The notes below the pieces were generated by a model. The model worked only from the letters and a program-made list of their open reading frames with translations. It was not told the DNA's origin and did no database searches. A DNA stretch of 64,000 nucleotides. It comes from Duncaniella dubosii. GTDB taxonomy: Bacteria; Bacteroidota; Bacteroidia; Bacteroidales; Muribaculaceae. Position 1 is the first letter of the stretch, and each line of letters begins with the position of its first letter. Positions 1-9,186 of this stretch are shown here, one piece after another. The stretch spans positions 3,038,001 to 3,102,000 of the forward strand of contig NZ_CP039396.1 in NCBI RefSeq assembly GCF_004803915.1, written 5' to 3'. The translations under genes were made by a program, and so were the position numbers.

Positions 1-308
1 GCATTTTCCGATTTTTTTATGGCCTTGCTTCGGGCAGCATAAACGCCGGGCCAGTCAAATGACTGCGAAATTGAAAAGTTGCGTTTATCACCGATCCCTT
101 TTGCTCCCCATAGACTTTCGTAAGAAAACTCGGGAGCTTCGAGAGTATTCTCGGCCTTCATTTCAGCGACAGAAGCGATATCCGAGGCCAAAATAGATTT
201 TTGAGTCAGATTATTGCCAACCACAGTGGACAGAACTTCGTCAAAATCAGAAGCGAAACTACCTATAGGGGAGAGACAGATTAGAAAAATGCTGAATTTT
301 CGGAGCAT
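1..308 (-). CDS. TolC-like outer membrane efflux protein, N-terminal part (runs off window)
   Basis: Reading starts at the ATG whose complement is at 306-308 and stays open to the left edge, giving about 102 residues. It begins MLRKFSIFLICLSPIGSFAS, a signal peptide, followed by a helical stretch (DEVLSTVVGNNLTQKSILAS) and then SISQSFDWPGVYAARSKA, which resembles the first helices of TolC/CzcC-type outer membrane factors. It lies 19 bases downstream of the RND pump gene on the same strand, so it most likely supplies the outer membrane channel of that tripartite pump. Assignment rests on this short N-terminus plus operon position; the C-terminus is not in the window. Confidence 0.75.
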   Translation of the reverse strand, partial: MLRKFSIFLICLSPIGSFASDFDEVLSTVVGNNLTQKSILASDIASVAEMKAENTLEAPEFSYESLWGAKGIGDKRNFSISQSFDWPGVYAARSKAIKKSEN

Positions 309-327
309 GTCTGTTTAATTTGTTATT

Positions 328-3300
328 TTAATTATTCGTATTTTCTTTTCGGTTGATATAGCGATAAACAAGAGGTACGATAAAGATATTGAGGACGGTT
401 GATGTCAGCAATCCTCCAAGAATGACAATAGCCAGAGGAGACTGGATCTCATTACCGGGTTTATCCCCGTTGACAGCCAGCGGAATCAAAGCGAGAGCCG
501 AACTTAGCGCTGTCATCAGAATCGGGTTGAGACGGTCGGAAGACCCGAGCATGACACGCTCACGCAGCACCATGCCTTCAGCACGCAGCTGATCATAACG
601 CGACATGAGAAGCATGCCGTTGCGCGTCGTGATTCCGAGTAATGAGATGAAACCTATGATAGCCGGAATATTGAGTTCACCGCCGGTCACTCGCAGCAAA
701 ATTACGCCTCCGATAATAGCCAAAGGCATGTTCAGAAGGATAACGAGCGACTGGCTGACGCTATGATACTGCCCGTAAAGAAGCAAAAATATGACAATCA
801 GTGCGACGATCGACACAAGAGCGAGCGTTGCAGAAGCCTTGGCCTCATTTTCAAATTGACCGCCATAAGTAATGAAATAGCCTTCCGGAAGCGAAATGTC
901 GGATTCTATTTCCTTTCGGATATCATCGACAGTGCCTCGAAGATCTCGTTCGGAGACATTGGCGGAGATGACGATTCTACGACTGACATTCTCTCGGTTG
1001 ATTGTGTTAGGACCGGTAGCGGAAACAATTTCCGCAAGTTCACTGAGAGGGACTTTACCCTTGGATGTATCAATCATGAGGTCGGAGATGTCATCTATCG
1101 AGCTTCGGCTGTCAGGAGCCATACGGAGTGTCAGGTCATAAGGAAATCCATTTTCATAGACCTGCGACACCTTTTCGCCGGCAAGCGCCACATTGATGAA
1201 ATCGGCAAATTCGCCTATGGTGACACCATAGTAGACAAGCATGTCGCGTTTCGGACGAATGTCGAGCTGCGGGCGTTCTACCTGCTGCTCGATATTGACA
1301 TCAACAACACCGGGCACATCCGAAATGAGATGTTTTATCCGATTGCCGATATTATATAGTTTGGCAAGATCATCGCCAAAAAGCTTTATTGCGATCTGAG
1401 CCTCAGTGCCGGAAAGCATAGCGTCAATGCGATGGGAAATAGGTTGTCCTATCTCTATATTGACTCCCGGCAGATGTGAGAGCTTATGGCGAAGGTCGGC
1501 AAGCAGCTCATTGCGCGAACGGCCGTTGTCAAGGGTATATGGAGCTTCAATTTCAGAGACATTCACACCAAGAGAATGCTCGTCAAGTTCCGCACGGCCT
1601 GTCTTTCGGGCCGTGAGTTCTATTTCAGGCATCGAGAGGATAATTTTTTCAGCTTCTCGTCCAAGCCTGTCGCTTTCTTCGAGCGATATGCCTGGCAAAG
1701 CGCTCACGTTGATGGTCAAAGATCCCTCGTTGAATGATGGCAGGAAACTTCGGCCGAGCGTGAAGAAAATGCCGACTGATATGGCAAAAAGAATCGCAGT
1801 CGAAATAAAAATCAGTTTTGCATGACCGAGCGACCATGAAAGAGCCTTTTCGTATGCGACACGGAGTGCCCGCGCAAATTTCGGTTCTCGGTCAAGAGCT
1901 TTCATCGCTTTTTTGCTTCCGAGCAGGAATGAACAGAGAACTGGTGTCACTGTAAGCGCCACGATTGTGGACGCGACCAATGCGACTATAAATGAAATTC
2001 CTAATGGCTTCAACATCTTTCCCTCCATTCCGTCAAGGAAGAAAAGTGGGAGGAAGCTGGCCATGATAATGAGCGAAGAATTAAAAATCGGCAGACGAAC
2101 CTCCTTAGAGGCATCGTAGACAATCGTAAGCACAGATTCGCCACTGCGATGGCGCTCGCGCAATCGTTTATAGACATTCTCAACATCGACTATCGCATCA
2201 TCTACAAGCGAGCCAATCGCTATTGCTATACCTCCGAGACTCATAGTGTTTATGGTCAGACCGAGGAAATGCAGCACAAGAACTGTCACTATGATCGACA
2301 GAGGAAGTGCCACAAGCGAAATGACGGTTGTGCGCAGGTTCATAAGGAAGAAGAACAGCACAACAATCACAAAAATCGCTCCGATGAAAAGAGACTCCTG
2401 AAGATTTCCGATAGACGTGGATATGAAATCTGACTGGCGGAAAATATCGGTGTTCACTTTAACGTCTGCAGGCAGCGTCGAGCGAATCTGCGACAGACTC
2501 GATTCGATTTCATCTGTCAGGTTGATTGTGCCGACAGCCGGCTGTTTTGTAACGGTCACGAGGACGGCTGGCTGCGAATTGAGAGATGCAGCCCCCAGAC
2601 GTGGTTCGGCAGCGCCGACTTTGATAGTCGCTATGTCAGAAAGACGTATGGTAGTTCCATCGGCCGTACGGACAAGGGAATTACTCAAGTCATCCACATT
2701 CCCGGTAGATATGTCACCTTTTATGATATATTCATTTCCGTGTTCATAAATCACACCTCCAGACGCGTTGGCATTCATTTGCCCTACGGCATCGCGAACC
2801 TCCTGCAAACCGACTCCGAAGCGTCGCATCGCTGAAGGATGAAGCAATATCTGATATTCACGGGCGTCACCTCCGATAACACTGACGGAGGCGACACCAG
2901 ACAGAGACAGCAGACGTGGCCTGATTTGGCGGTCGGCTATGGTCCGTAACTCCTCCTGTGTAGTAAGCGAGTCTGCCGTGAGGCCAATAATCAGAATTTC
3001 GCCGAGTATCGAGGATTGAGGTCCAAGGGTCGGTTTCCCGACATTAGGAGGTAAATCACTCTCTATTTCCGAAAGTTTTTCCGATACAATCTGTCGGGCA
3101 AGATAGACATCTGTACCCCAGTCAAATTCAACCCATACCGATGACAGGCCCGGAGCAGAAGCCGAACGTACGCGACGGACACCGCTCGCTCCATTGACAG
3201 CCGTCTCGACCGGATAAGTTATAACCTTCTCAATCTCTTCGGGAGCCATCCCCGGAGCTTCGGTCATCACAACTACAGTCGGAGCATTAAGATCGGGAAA

Positions 3301-3414
3301 TATGTCGACCTCGGTACGCAAAAGCACAATCATTCCATAAATCAGCAGAACGATTGACATCACTATGACAGCAATTCTGTTGTCAAGTGAGAATTTTATG
3401 ATTCTGTTGAGCAT
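328..3414 (-). CDS. Heavy-metal-type RND efflux pump (CusA/CzcA family)
   Basis: An inner membrane proton-driven pump of 1028 residues, a normal length for the CusA/CzcA family. The N-terminus has a membrane segment at about residues 14-33 followed by the family hallmark DIFPDLNAPTVVV and the APGMAPEEIE block. Further membrane segments lie at about 340-360, 365-385, 390-415, 440-500 and near the C-terminus, separated by two large periplasmic loops as expected. The TM4 signature is AIAIGSLVDDAIVDVEN (about residues 396-413), with acidic residues D405, D406, D410 and E412; this differs from the classic Zn/Co/Ni CzcA form (DFGxxxDGAV) and from the Cu/Ag CusA form, so the metal cannot be named. 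The gene is in one operon with the adaptor upstream and the TolC-like channel downstream. Confidence 0.9.
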   Translation of the reverse strand: MLNRIIKFSLDNRIAVIVMSIVLLIYGMIVLLRTEVDIFPDLNAPTVVVMTEAPGMAPEEIEKVITYPVETAVNGASGVRRVRSASAPGLSSVWVEFDWGTDVYLARQIVSEKLSEIESDLPPNVGKPTLGPQSSILGEILIIGLTADSLTTQEELRTIADRQIRPRLLSLSGVASVSVIGGDAREYQILLHPSAMRRFGVGLQEVRDAVGQMNANASGGVIYEHGNEYIIKGDISTGNVDDLSNSLVRTADGTTIRLSDIATIKVGAAEPRLGAASLNSQPAVLVTVTKQPAVGTINLTDEIESSLSQIRSTLPADVKVNTDIFRQSDFISTSIGNLQESLFIGAIFVIVVLFFFLMNLRTTVISLVALPLSIIVTVLVLHFLGLTINTMSLGGIAIAIGSLVDDAIVDVENVYKRLRERHRSGESVLTIVYDASKEVRLPIFNSSLIIMASFLPLFFLDGMEGKMLKPLGISFIVALVASTIVALTVTPVLCSFLLGSKKAMKALDREPKFARALRVAYEKALSWSLGHAKLIFISTAILFAISVGIFFTLGRSFLPSFNEGSLTINVSALPGISLEESDRLGREAEKIILSMPEIELTARKTGRAELDEHSLGVNVSEIEAPYTLDNGRSRNELLADLRHKLSHLPGVNIEIGQPISHRIDAMLSGTEAQIAIKLFGDDLAKLYNIGNRIKHLISDVPGVVDVNIEQQVERPQLDIRPKRDMLVYYGVTIGEFADFINVALAGEKVSQVYENGFPYDLTLRMAPDSRSSIDDISDLMIDTSKGKVPLSELAEIVSATGPNTINRENVSRRIVISANVSERDLRGTVDDIRKEIESDISLPEGYFITYGGQFENEAKASATLALVSIVALIVIFLLLYGQYHSVSQSLVILLNMPLAIIGGVILLRVTGGELNIPAIIGFISLLGITTRNGMLLMSRYDQLRAEGMVLRERVMLGSSDRLNPILMTALSSALALIPLAVNGDKPGNEIQSPLAIVILGGLLTSTVLNIFIVPLVYRYINRKENTNN

Positions 3415-3446
3415 CTTTAGAGTTCTGAATTATGAAATCAATTATT

Positions 3447-4595
3447 TTAATGATTATGCGAATGGCCTTCAGGCACGACAGTAGAGGTCTCGGCGAGACG
3501 CACGAATGTAGTTCCAGTAGCGACTACAGAATCTCCTTCAGAAATGCCATCAAGGATTTCGACTCGACGACCGTCATTCCGACCGACTTTAACAGGATGC
3601 TTCGCATAAGCATGATCCTCGACCTTGACATAAACAAATTTTTCGCCCTGCTGCTCAGATATAGCGCCGGCAGGAACTGTCAGCGCATCAGACCTCTGTG
3701 TCCCGACCAGATATACGTCAGCAGGCGTGCCCGGAACGACATCGCCATGATTGTCAAACGAAAAATAAACAGGAAGATAGCCTGGTGTATTATCGGCGGT
3801 TGACATAGAGGATGACAGCACCTTTCCGCCTCGATCAGCCAACCGGATAGCTTTGCCGGAAGAATGAGAAGGAATAAAATTGGCAGAGGCTATCCGCGGA
3901 AGCATGTCAATGTGGCGTGATGGAAGAAGCGCCTTTAGTGTCAGACGCTGGCTACGCGCCACCGTCGCAATCGGCTGACCGGCTTCTACAAAAGAACCGT
4001 CACTGACAAGCAGCTCAGAGACGACACCGGAAATCGGACTTGATGCTCGTCCTGTTGCTGCTGCAGGGCTATAGGCGCTTTTAGCCTCCTCATACGAGCG
4101 CAAGGCATCATTATATTCTTTTTTCGTTATAAGGCCATCTTTAAGCAATGGAGTAAGACGGTCAAGTTCTCGTTTCGCAGCGTCAAGAGACACTTTTGCC
4201 ATCTTGTTGGCATCTCCCCCAGTCATATTTCCTGCGGATATTGAAGCAATAAGTTCTCCGTTTCCGACAGCCTTACCCTGTTCGATACCGGAAACGAGTC
4301 TTACAATCCCGGAAGTAGGAGCCGACACGACACTGCGGTCTGTCGCAGCCGGGAGAACCTCGCCTGAAACTTTGACAATCTCACAGAACGGAGTTTTGAC
4401 CGCAGCTTCGGCCATGACCCCGAAACGCATTGCATCGGCAGGAGACATGACGATTTCATCCTCATGGTCATGTCCTTCCTCTGCCACATTCTCATCATTG
4501 GCATCAGAGTGAGAATGTGTACATGACACGGCAACAGTCAATGAAAAGACCGACAGTACAGCCGGAAACAGCTTATAAGCAAAAGGATAACTCAT
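3447..4595 (-). CDS. RND periplasmic adaptor (membrane fusion) protein with His-rich ends
   Basis: A 382-residue periplasmic adaptor expected to join the inner membrane RND pump to the outer membrane channel. The start has a lipoprotein-like signal (AVLSVFSLTVAVSCTHSHSD) whose Cys could be lipidated. The middle has the usual adaptor order: a lipoyl-like half (VVSAPTSGIVRLVSGIEQGK), a helical hairpin (about 130-175), the second lipoyl half (ASSPISGVVSELLVSDGSF) and beta-barrel domains. Histidines and acids cluster right after the signal (HSHSD...EEGHDHEDE) and at the extreme C-terminus (EGHSHNH), consistent with metal binding. It is the first gene of the minus-strand operon and ends 32 bases before the pump gene starts. 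Confidence 0.88.
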   Translation of the reverse strand: MSYPFAYKLFPAVLSVFSLTVAVSCTHSHSDANDENVAEEGHDHEDEIVMSPADAMRFGVMAEAAVKTPFCEIVKVSGEVLPAATDRSVVSAPTSGIVRLVSGIEQGKAVGNGELIASISAGNMTGGDANKMAKVSLDAAKRELDRLTPLLKDGLITKKEYNDALRSYEEAKSAYSPAAATGRASSPISGVVSELLVSDGSFVEAGQPIATVARSQRLTLKALLPSRHIDMLPRIASANFIPSHSSGKAIRLADRGGKVLSSSMSTADNTPGYLPVYFSFDNHGDVVPGTPADVYLVGTQRSDALTVPAGAISEQQGEKFVYVKVEDHAYAKHPVKVGRNDGRRVEILDGISEGDSVVATGTTFVRLAETSTVVPEGHSHNH

Positions 4596-4712
4596 GGTTT
4601 GTTAAGAATAAATTTATAACAAGAGTAATTAATAATTGTAGCGTCATCGGACGACGCACAAAATTAATCAAGCCTCTCTCTTGATGTCTTATATAATTCT
4701 GGTGATTTCTTG

Positions 4713-4744
4713 CAAAATTAGCAAACAAATCCGAGGGGCACAAA
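4713..4744 (-). promoter_or_regulatory. Promoter of the metal efflux operon
   Basis: On the minus strand a -33 element TTTG (4744-4741) and a -7 element TAATTTTG (4720-4713) are separated by exactly 20 bases, matching the Bacteroidota housekeeping promoter. It lies about 118 bases upstream of the adaptor start, leaving a leader of roughly 110 bases. No operator could be recognised. Confidence 0.6.
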
Positions 4745-4809
4745 CTTTTTAAACCTGCACATGCAATTATTCACCGCTTTTTCATAATTTTGTAGGTCAA
4801 ATTTTATTT

Positions 4810-5580
4810 ATGGACAGAGATACGAGGCTTGAAGGGCTGAATCTTCACTACACCGATTCTGAAAAAGGTGAAAAGACCGTCGTTATGATGCACGGCTGGG
4901 GTTGCAACCACACCACTCTTGCGTCAATTGAACGCGTGGCATTATCATGCGGCTACCGTGTCATAAATGTCGACTTTCCGGGGTTCGGCGACTCACAAGA
5001 ACCGAATGATGTGTGGGGGGTCGAAGAATATACGCGCCAGATCGAGGCTTTGACAAAAGAGCTTGGCATAAAGACACCTATAATGCTGGGGCATTCTTTC
5101 GGCGGACGTGTAGGCATACTTTACGCATCACGTAATCAGGTGGAGAAACTAATACTTGTCGACGCCGCAGGCATCAAACCCAAACGGTCACTGAAATATT
5201 ATTGGAAAGTATATTCATTCAAGGCCATCAAAAGGCTGATGTATCTCTTCCTCGGTAAAGAGACCGCAGAAAAGCATCTTGATGCCAGAAGGGCTAAAGC
5301 CGGGTCAAGCGACTATGCCAACGCATCGCCTATGATGAGAAGAATACTTTCAAAGGTGGTAAATGAAGATCTGACCGACAAGCTTCAGCATATAAAAGCC
5401 CCCACATTATTAATATGGGGGGAGAATGACTCCGCCACCCCACTCTATGACGCAAAAAAAATGGAGCGGCTTATCCCTAATGCAGGTCTCGTGTCATTCC
5501 CCGGATGCGGACATTATTCATTTCTCGACAATCCCATGCAATTTGCTGCCGTGTTACGTAGCTTCCTCGGGAACATCTGA
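4810..5580 (+). CDS. Alpha/beta hydrolase
   Basis: A 256-residue alpha/beta-hydrolase fold protein without a signal peptide, so probably cytoplasmic. The catalytic triad can be read: nucleophile Ser in GHSFGGRVG (about residues 97-105), acid in WGENDSATPL, and His in GCGHYSFLDNP near the C-terminus; the oxyanion region is MMHGWGCNH. Substrate is unknown. It is followed after 42 bases by a membrane-anchored MurF-like ligase and then a D-Ala-D-Ala ligase on the same strand, so a role in cell wall precursor metabolism is an inference from position. A TAATTTTG -7 element lies at 4785-4792, with no clear -33 partner. Confidence 0.85.
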   Translation: MDRDTRLEGLNLHYTDSEKGEKTVVMMHGWGCNHTTLASIERVALSCGYRVINVDFPGFGDSQEPNDVWGVEEYTRQIEALTKELGIKTPIMLGHSFGGRVGILYASRNQVEKLILVDAAGIKPKRSLKYYWKVYSFKAIKRLMYLFLGKETAEKHLDARRAKAGSSDYANASPMMRRILSKVVNEDLTDKLQHIKAPTLLIWGENDSATPLYDAKKMERLIPNAGLVSFPGCGHYSFLDNPMQFAAVLRSFLGNI

Positions 5581-5622
5581 AGATTTAAAATAGATTGATA
5601 ACCAAATCAACATAGCTCAACC

Positions 5623-7209
5623 ATGTTAGCTCTCATTATAATTGCCATTTTACTTACTATAATAAATGTCGTGCTTGAATTCAAGCGCGACTTGATGATG
5701 CTTCAGCAGAATTCATATCGCAATGACCGCTATAATCGGTGGCTTTCCTCGTCGCAGGACAGCACATCGACAATGCGTCTCATTTCCGGAGCTGTGGTAC
5801 TTGCATCGCTTTCCACCCTGTCATTGCCTCTTATTTCCGTTGGTCTGGTTGCCGTAATCTCGATTGTAAACATATTCAACCTTGCAGGGCGGAAATACAA
5901 GAAACCGCTGGTAATGACTCCCCGTGCCACCCGCATATTCAGCGTGATGCTCGGACTTGCAGCCATCATAATCGCTGCCGTAACAGTCTTATGCGTATTC
6001 CGTGGCTATTCGTTGGATATCGCAGCCTCGACAACTCTCGCGATATATTGTTTCTCTCATGCTTTTGCTATTGCCGCCAACACATTGCTCAAGCCCGTAG
6101 AAGCCCGCATCAATCAGAAATATTACGATGATGCAAAACGAATTATCAACGGAATGCCTGATCTAAAAATAATCGGAGTCACCGGCAGCTATGGAAAGAC
6201 AAGCACAAAACACTATCTAAACCGAATTCTTTCTGAGAAATATGATGTATTGATGACACCCGGAAGCTTCAATACCACTATGGGAGTCATCCGTACGATC
6301 CGCGAATATCTCAAGCCTTACAATGAGGTGTTTATTTGCGAAATGGGGGCGAAACAACCGGGAGACATAAAGGAAATCTGCGATCTCGTGCATCCGTCAG
6401 TTGGAATTGTCACCGCTGTAGGCGAACAGCATCTTGAATCGTTCAAGACAATTGAAAACGTACAGCGGACAAAATTCGAGCTGGTCGATGCGCTTCCGGC
6501 CGACGGACTTGCTATAGTTAACGACGATTTCCCTTTTGTAGCCAACCGCGATGTAGAAAATGTCGAATGTATACGCTATGCCGTTAGCGCCAAAGATGCT
6601 GCGCAATACACAGCGGAAGACATCACCTACTCCCCGGGAGGGACATCATTTACCGTTGTGACACCCACAGGAGAACAGTTGGCATTCTCGACTCATTTAG
6701 TCGGCGAATGCAATGTGTCAAATCTTCTTGCGGCCATCATCGTAGCGCTGCGCATGAATGTTCCTATTGAAAAAATACGATATGCGGTAGCCAACATCGA
6801 GCAAGTCGAACACCGCCTTAACATGAAACGTACTCCCGGCGGGGTAACCATCATCGACGATGCGTTCAACTCCAACCCCACCGGTTCGAAAATGGCTCTT
6901 GACGTGTTAAAAATGATGACCGGCGGCAGACGTATCATCGTCACACCCGGCATGATAGAACTTGGCGACAGACAAGAAGAACTCAACAGGAAGTTCGGAG
7001 AATCCATCGCCGTTTCAGCAGATATCGCCATAATCGTGGGCACTTATAACCGTGATGCAATAGTCGAAGGAATTGAAAACGTTGACAACGGTATAGCGAA
7101 AGTCCACAAAGTCGATTCATTCAATGAAGCACAACAACTTTTGGCGACCATGCTGAAAAGCGGAGATACAATTCTCTACGAAAATGATCTTCCCGACACA
7201 TTCAAATAA
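5623..7209 (+). CDS. Membrane-anchored Mur ligase family protein (MurF-like)
   Basis: A 528-residue protein of two parts. Residues 1 to about 155 hold four or so hydrophobic segments (about 1-18, 53-90, 105-127, 133-152) in place of the UDP-sugar binding domain of classical MurF. From about residue 180 a Mur ligase core follows: P-loop GVTGSYGKTST (about 186-196), central domain with the EMGAKQPGDI motif, and C-terminal domain with EHRLNMKRTPGGVTIIDDAFNSNP, a hallmark of MurF-type ligases. The C-terminus ILYENDLPDTFK is intact. The family joins an amino acid or dipeptide to a nucleotide-linked precursor using ATP; the actual substrate here is unknown. It sits between an alpha/beta hydrolase and ddl, so a D-Ala-D-Ala acceptor is plausible. 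It is probably an extra copy beside the canonical murF, which is not in this window. Confidence 0.82.
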   Translation: MLALIIIAILLTIINVVLEFKRDLMMLQQNSYRNDRYNRWLSSSQDSTSTMRLISGAVVLASLSTLSLPLISVGLVAVISIVNIFNLAGRKYKKPLVMTPRATRIFSVMLGLAAIIIAAVTVLCVFRGYSLDIAASTTLAIYCFSHAFAIAANTLLKPVEARINQKYYDDAKRIINGMPDLKIIGVTGSYGKTSTKHYLNRILSEKYDVLMTPGSFNTTMGVIRTIREYLKPYNEVFICEMGAKQPGDIKEICDLVHPSVGIVTAVGEQHLESFKTIENVQRTKFELVDALPADGLAIVNDDFPFVANRDVENVECIRYAVSAKDAAQYTAEDITYSPGGTSFTVVTPTGEQLAFSTHLVGECNVSNLLAAIIVALRMNVPIEKIRYAVANIEQVEHRLNMKRTPGGVTIIDDAFNSNPTGSKMALDVLKMMTGGRRIIVTPGMIELGDRQEELNRKFGESIAVSADIAIIVGTYNRDAIVEGIENVDNGIAKVHKVDSFNEAQQLLATMLKSGDTILYENDLPDTFK

Positions 7210-7265
7210 ATGTGTCATCTGATAACAGTTGAACAAATATCTTTTTATATCATAAAAACAAGACA

Positions 7266-8465
7266 ATGAAAACCAATATTGGAGTCTTTTTCGGCGGACG
7301 CTCTACCGAACATGAAATCTCGGTGATTTCCGCTTCGCAGGCAATGCACGCCATAAATCGCGAAAAATATGACGTCACACCTATATATATATCAAAGCAA
7401 GGACGGTTCTATACGGGCGAGGCTCTTTTTGAGATAGCAAACTACCGCGATATTCCCGCTCTGCTTGAAAAATGCGAGGAGGTCTACATCCGTCCTGTTT
7501 ACGGCGACTACAGTCTATATCGTGCCAAATCTGCCGGTCTGTTCGGAAACAAAGGCCCGGTAACGACGCTTGATGTAGTTATTCCGGTCCTCCACGGATC
7601 AAATGTGGAAGACGGAATCTTTGAAGGTGTCCTTGAAACCATCGGAATTCCATATGCAGGATGCGACACTCTTGCAAGCGCCAACGGCATGGACAAGATA
7701 ACGATGAAAATGATTCTCCGAGAATCAGGCATCCCGGTCATTGACTATGTGTGGTTCACAGACAAGGAATGGTTTGCAAAGCGCGACGAACTGATCGAGA
7801 AAATCGAAACCAAAATCGGATATCCGGTTATCGTCAAGCCGGCCAACCTCGGTTCGAGTGTTGGAATAGGCCGTGCCGCAAACCGCGAACAACTCATAGA
7901 GAAAGTTGAGGTCGCACAAAAATACACTTCCAGAATCATAGTCGAACACATGGTTGACAATCTGAAGGAAATCAACTGTTCGGTACTTGGCGACTGTGAC
8001 GAATATCAGTCATCTGTGCTTGAAGAACCTATAAAAAGCGCGGAAATTCTTTCCTACGAGGACAAATACATGGGTGGCACCAAGGGAGCCAAAGGCATGC
8101 AGGCATCCCAGAAACGCATTCCCGCCGATCTGCCGGAAGAGATGACAAAAAGAATCCAGTATCTCGCAGGTGAGACTTTCCGAGTGCTGAGCTGTCATGG
8201 TGTAAGCCGAATAGATTTCATCGTTGATGATGACAACAATGAAATTTATGTCAACGAAATCAACACAATACCCGGCTCTCTGTCATTCTACCTTTGGGAA
8301 GCGACCGGAATTTCTTTTGACAAACTAATGGACAAGCTCGTGCAACTCGCCCTCAAACGCAAACGTGAGGAAGGACAGAAGACCGTCAGCTACGACCAGA
8401 ATATATTTTCGCTTTCAGGAGGTGCAAAAGGCGGCATAAAAGGAGCAAAAGCCCCGTGCAACTAA
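7266..8465 (+). CDS. ddl: D-alanine--D-alanine ligase
   Basis: An ATP-grasp ligase that makes D-alanyl-D-alanine for peptidoglycan. At 399 residues it is longer than the short DdlB type (about 300), mainly because of extra residues in the N-terminal half and a Gly/Lys-rich tail. Recognisable segments are GVFFGGRSTEHEISVISA at the start, VLHGSNVEDGIFEGVLE, the ATP-grasp part YPVIVKPANLGSSVGIGRA, and the metal-binding end DFIVDDDNNEIYVNEINTIPG. It follows the MurF-like gene after 56 bases, and together they form a compact D-Ala-D-Ala making and attaching cassette. Confidence 0.92.
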   Translation: MKTNIGVFFGGRSTEHEISVISASQAMHAINREKYDVTPIYISKQGRFYTGEALFEIANYRDIPALLEKCEEVYIRPVYGDYSLYRAKSAGLFGNKGPVTTLDVVIPVLHGSNVEDGIFEGVLETIGIPYAGCDTLASANGMDKITMKMILRESGIPVIDYVWFTDKEWFAKRDELIEKIETKIGYPVIVKPANLGSSVGIGRAANREQLIEKVEVAQKYTSRIIVEHMVDNLKEINCSVLGDCDEYQSSVLEEPIKSAEILSYEDKYMGGTKGAKGMQASQKRIPADLPEEMTKRIQYLAGETFRVLSCHGVSRIDFIVDDDNNEIYVNEINTIPGSLSFYLWEATGISFDKLMDKLVQLALKRKREEGQKTVSYDQNIFSLSGGAKGGIKGAKAPCN

Positions 8466-8479
8466 AGCGATACAGAACT

Positions 8480-8656
8480 ATGGGAAGTGTCGGTTTCTGG
8501 ATAGCATATTGCATCGGTTTCGGAATCCTCGGAGGAGGTCTTTATACCTACATGTCAGGGCGTAAAAAAAGGCGCTGGAGTCTTTTTCTCCGCAGCGCCC
8601 TGATATATACGGCATTCGCTCTTGCATTCGTCTGGTTCCTCTATCGCGTGGCATAA
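8480..8656 (+). CDS. Small membrane protein of unknown function
   Basis: A 58-residue protein (MGSVGFWIAYCIGFGILGGG...) with two predicted membrane helices (about 4-22 and 37-55) separated by a basic loop MSGRKKRRWSLFLR. I chose the ATG at 8480; an in-frame ATG at 8456 would overlap the ddl stop by 10 bases and add eight residues. It is the last gene of the hydrolase/MurF-like/ddl run. I do not recognise the family; it could be a fortuitous reading frame, but the clear two-helix layout and translational coupling to ddl favour a real gene. Confidence 0.5.
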   Translation: MGSVGFWIAYCIGFGILGGGLYTYMSGRKKRRWSLFLRSALIYTAFALAFVWFLYRVA

Positions 8657-8677
8657 GCATTGCACATCGGTGGCGTA

Positions 8678-9151
8678 TCAATCATGATGATACGGCTCGC
8701 CACGCATGATGGTCATGGCGCGGTAAATCTGTTCCATGAAAAAAAGACGAACCATTTCGTGTGTGAACGTCATGCGTGACAACGACAGCTTTGAATCGGC
8801 ACGTTCGTAGACCTCGTTCGAGAAACCGTATGGGCCACCGATGACAAACACCAGACGTTTTATGCCCTGCACCATACGTCGCTCAATCATCGATGAAAAC
8901 TCTCTTGAAGTAAGCTCCTTGCCTCTCTCGTCGAGCAGAGTGACAATATCTCCCGGCTGAAGAGCCGCAATGATACTCCGCCCCTCCTGCTGTTTCTGGG
9001 CATCCTCTGACAGAGCCTTCGATGATTTAACGTCTGGAATCACAATCAGTTCTGTAGGTACATAGCGGTTAGCCCGTTTCAGGAATTCCTCTACACCGCA
9101 AGCCACATAACCGGTGGATGTCTTTCCGACAGCTATAATAACTATTTTCAT
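8678..9151 (-). CDS. rlmH: 23S rRNA (pseudouridine1915-N3)-methyltransferase RlmH
   Basis: A 157-residue SPOUT methyltransferase, exactly the usual RlmH size. It methylates pseudouridine 1915 in helix 69 of 23S rRNA on assembled ribosomes using S-adenosylmethionine. Key segments are LLDERGKELTSREFS, the SAM-binding knot VFVIGGPYGFSNEV (about 106-119), LSLSRMTFTHEMVRLFFMEQ and the conserved C-terminus IMRGEPYHHD. It is transcribed divergently from nadC with only 35 bases between start codons, so the two promoters must lie almost back to back. Confidence 0.95.
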   Translation of the reverse strand: MKIVIIAVGKTSTGYVACGVEEFLKRANRYVPTELIVIPDVKSSKALSEDAQKQQEGRSIIAALQPGDIVTLLDERGKELTSREFSSMIERRMVQGIKRLVFVIGGPYGFSNEVYERADSKLSLSRMTFTHEMVRLFFMEQIYRAMTIMRGEPYHHD

Positions 9152-9186
9152 TTTGACTATTAAGATTGTAATTTAAAGAAAAGGAT

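Noticed and set aside
763..1359. Long frames on the plus strand opposite the RND pump gene
   Set aside because: They are antisense shadows of a well-conserved gene; composition and lack of family motifs argue against coding.
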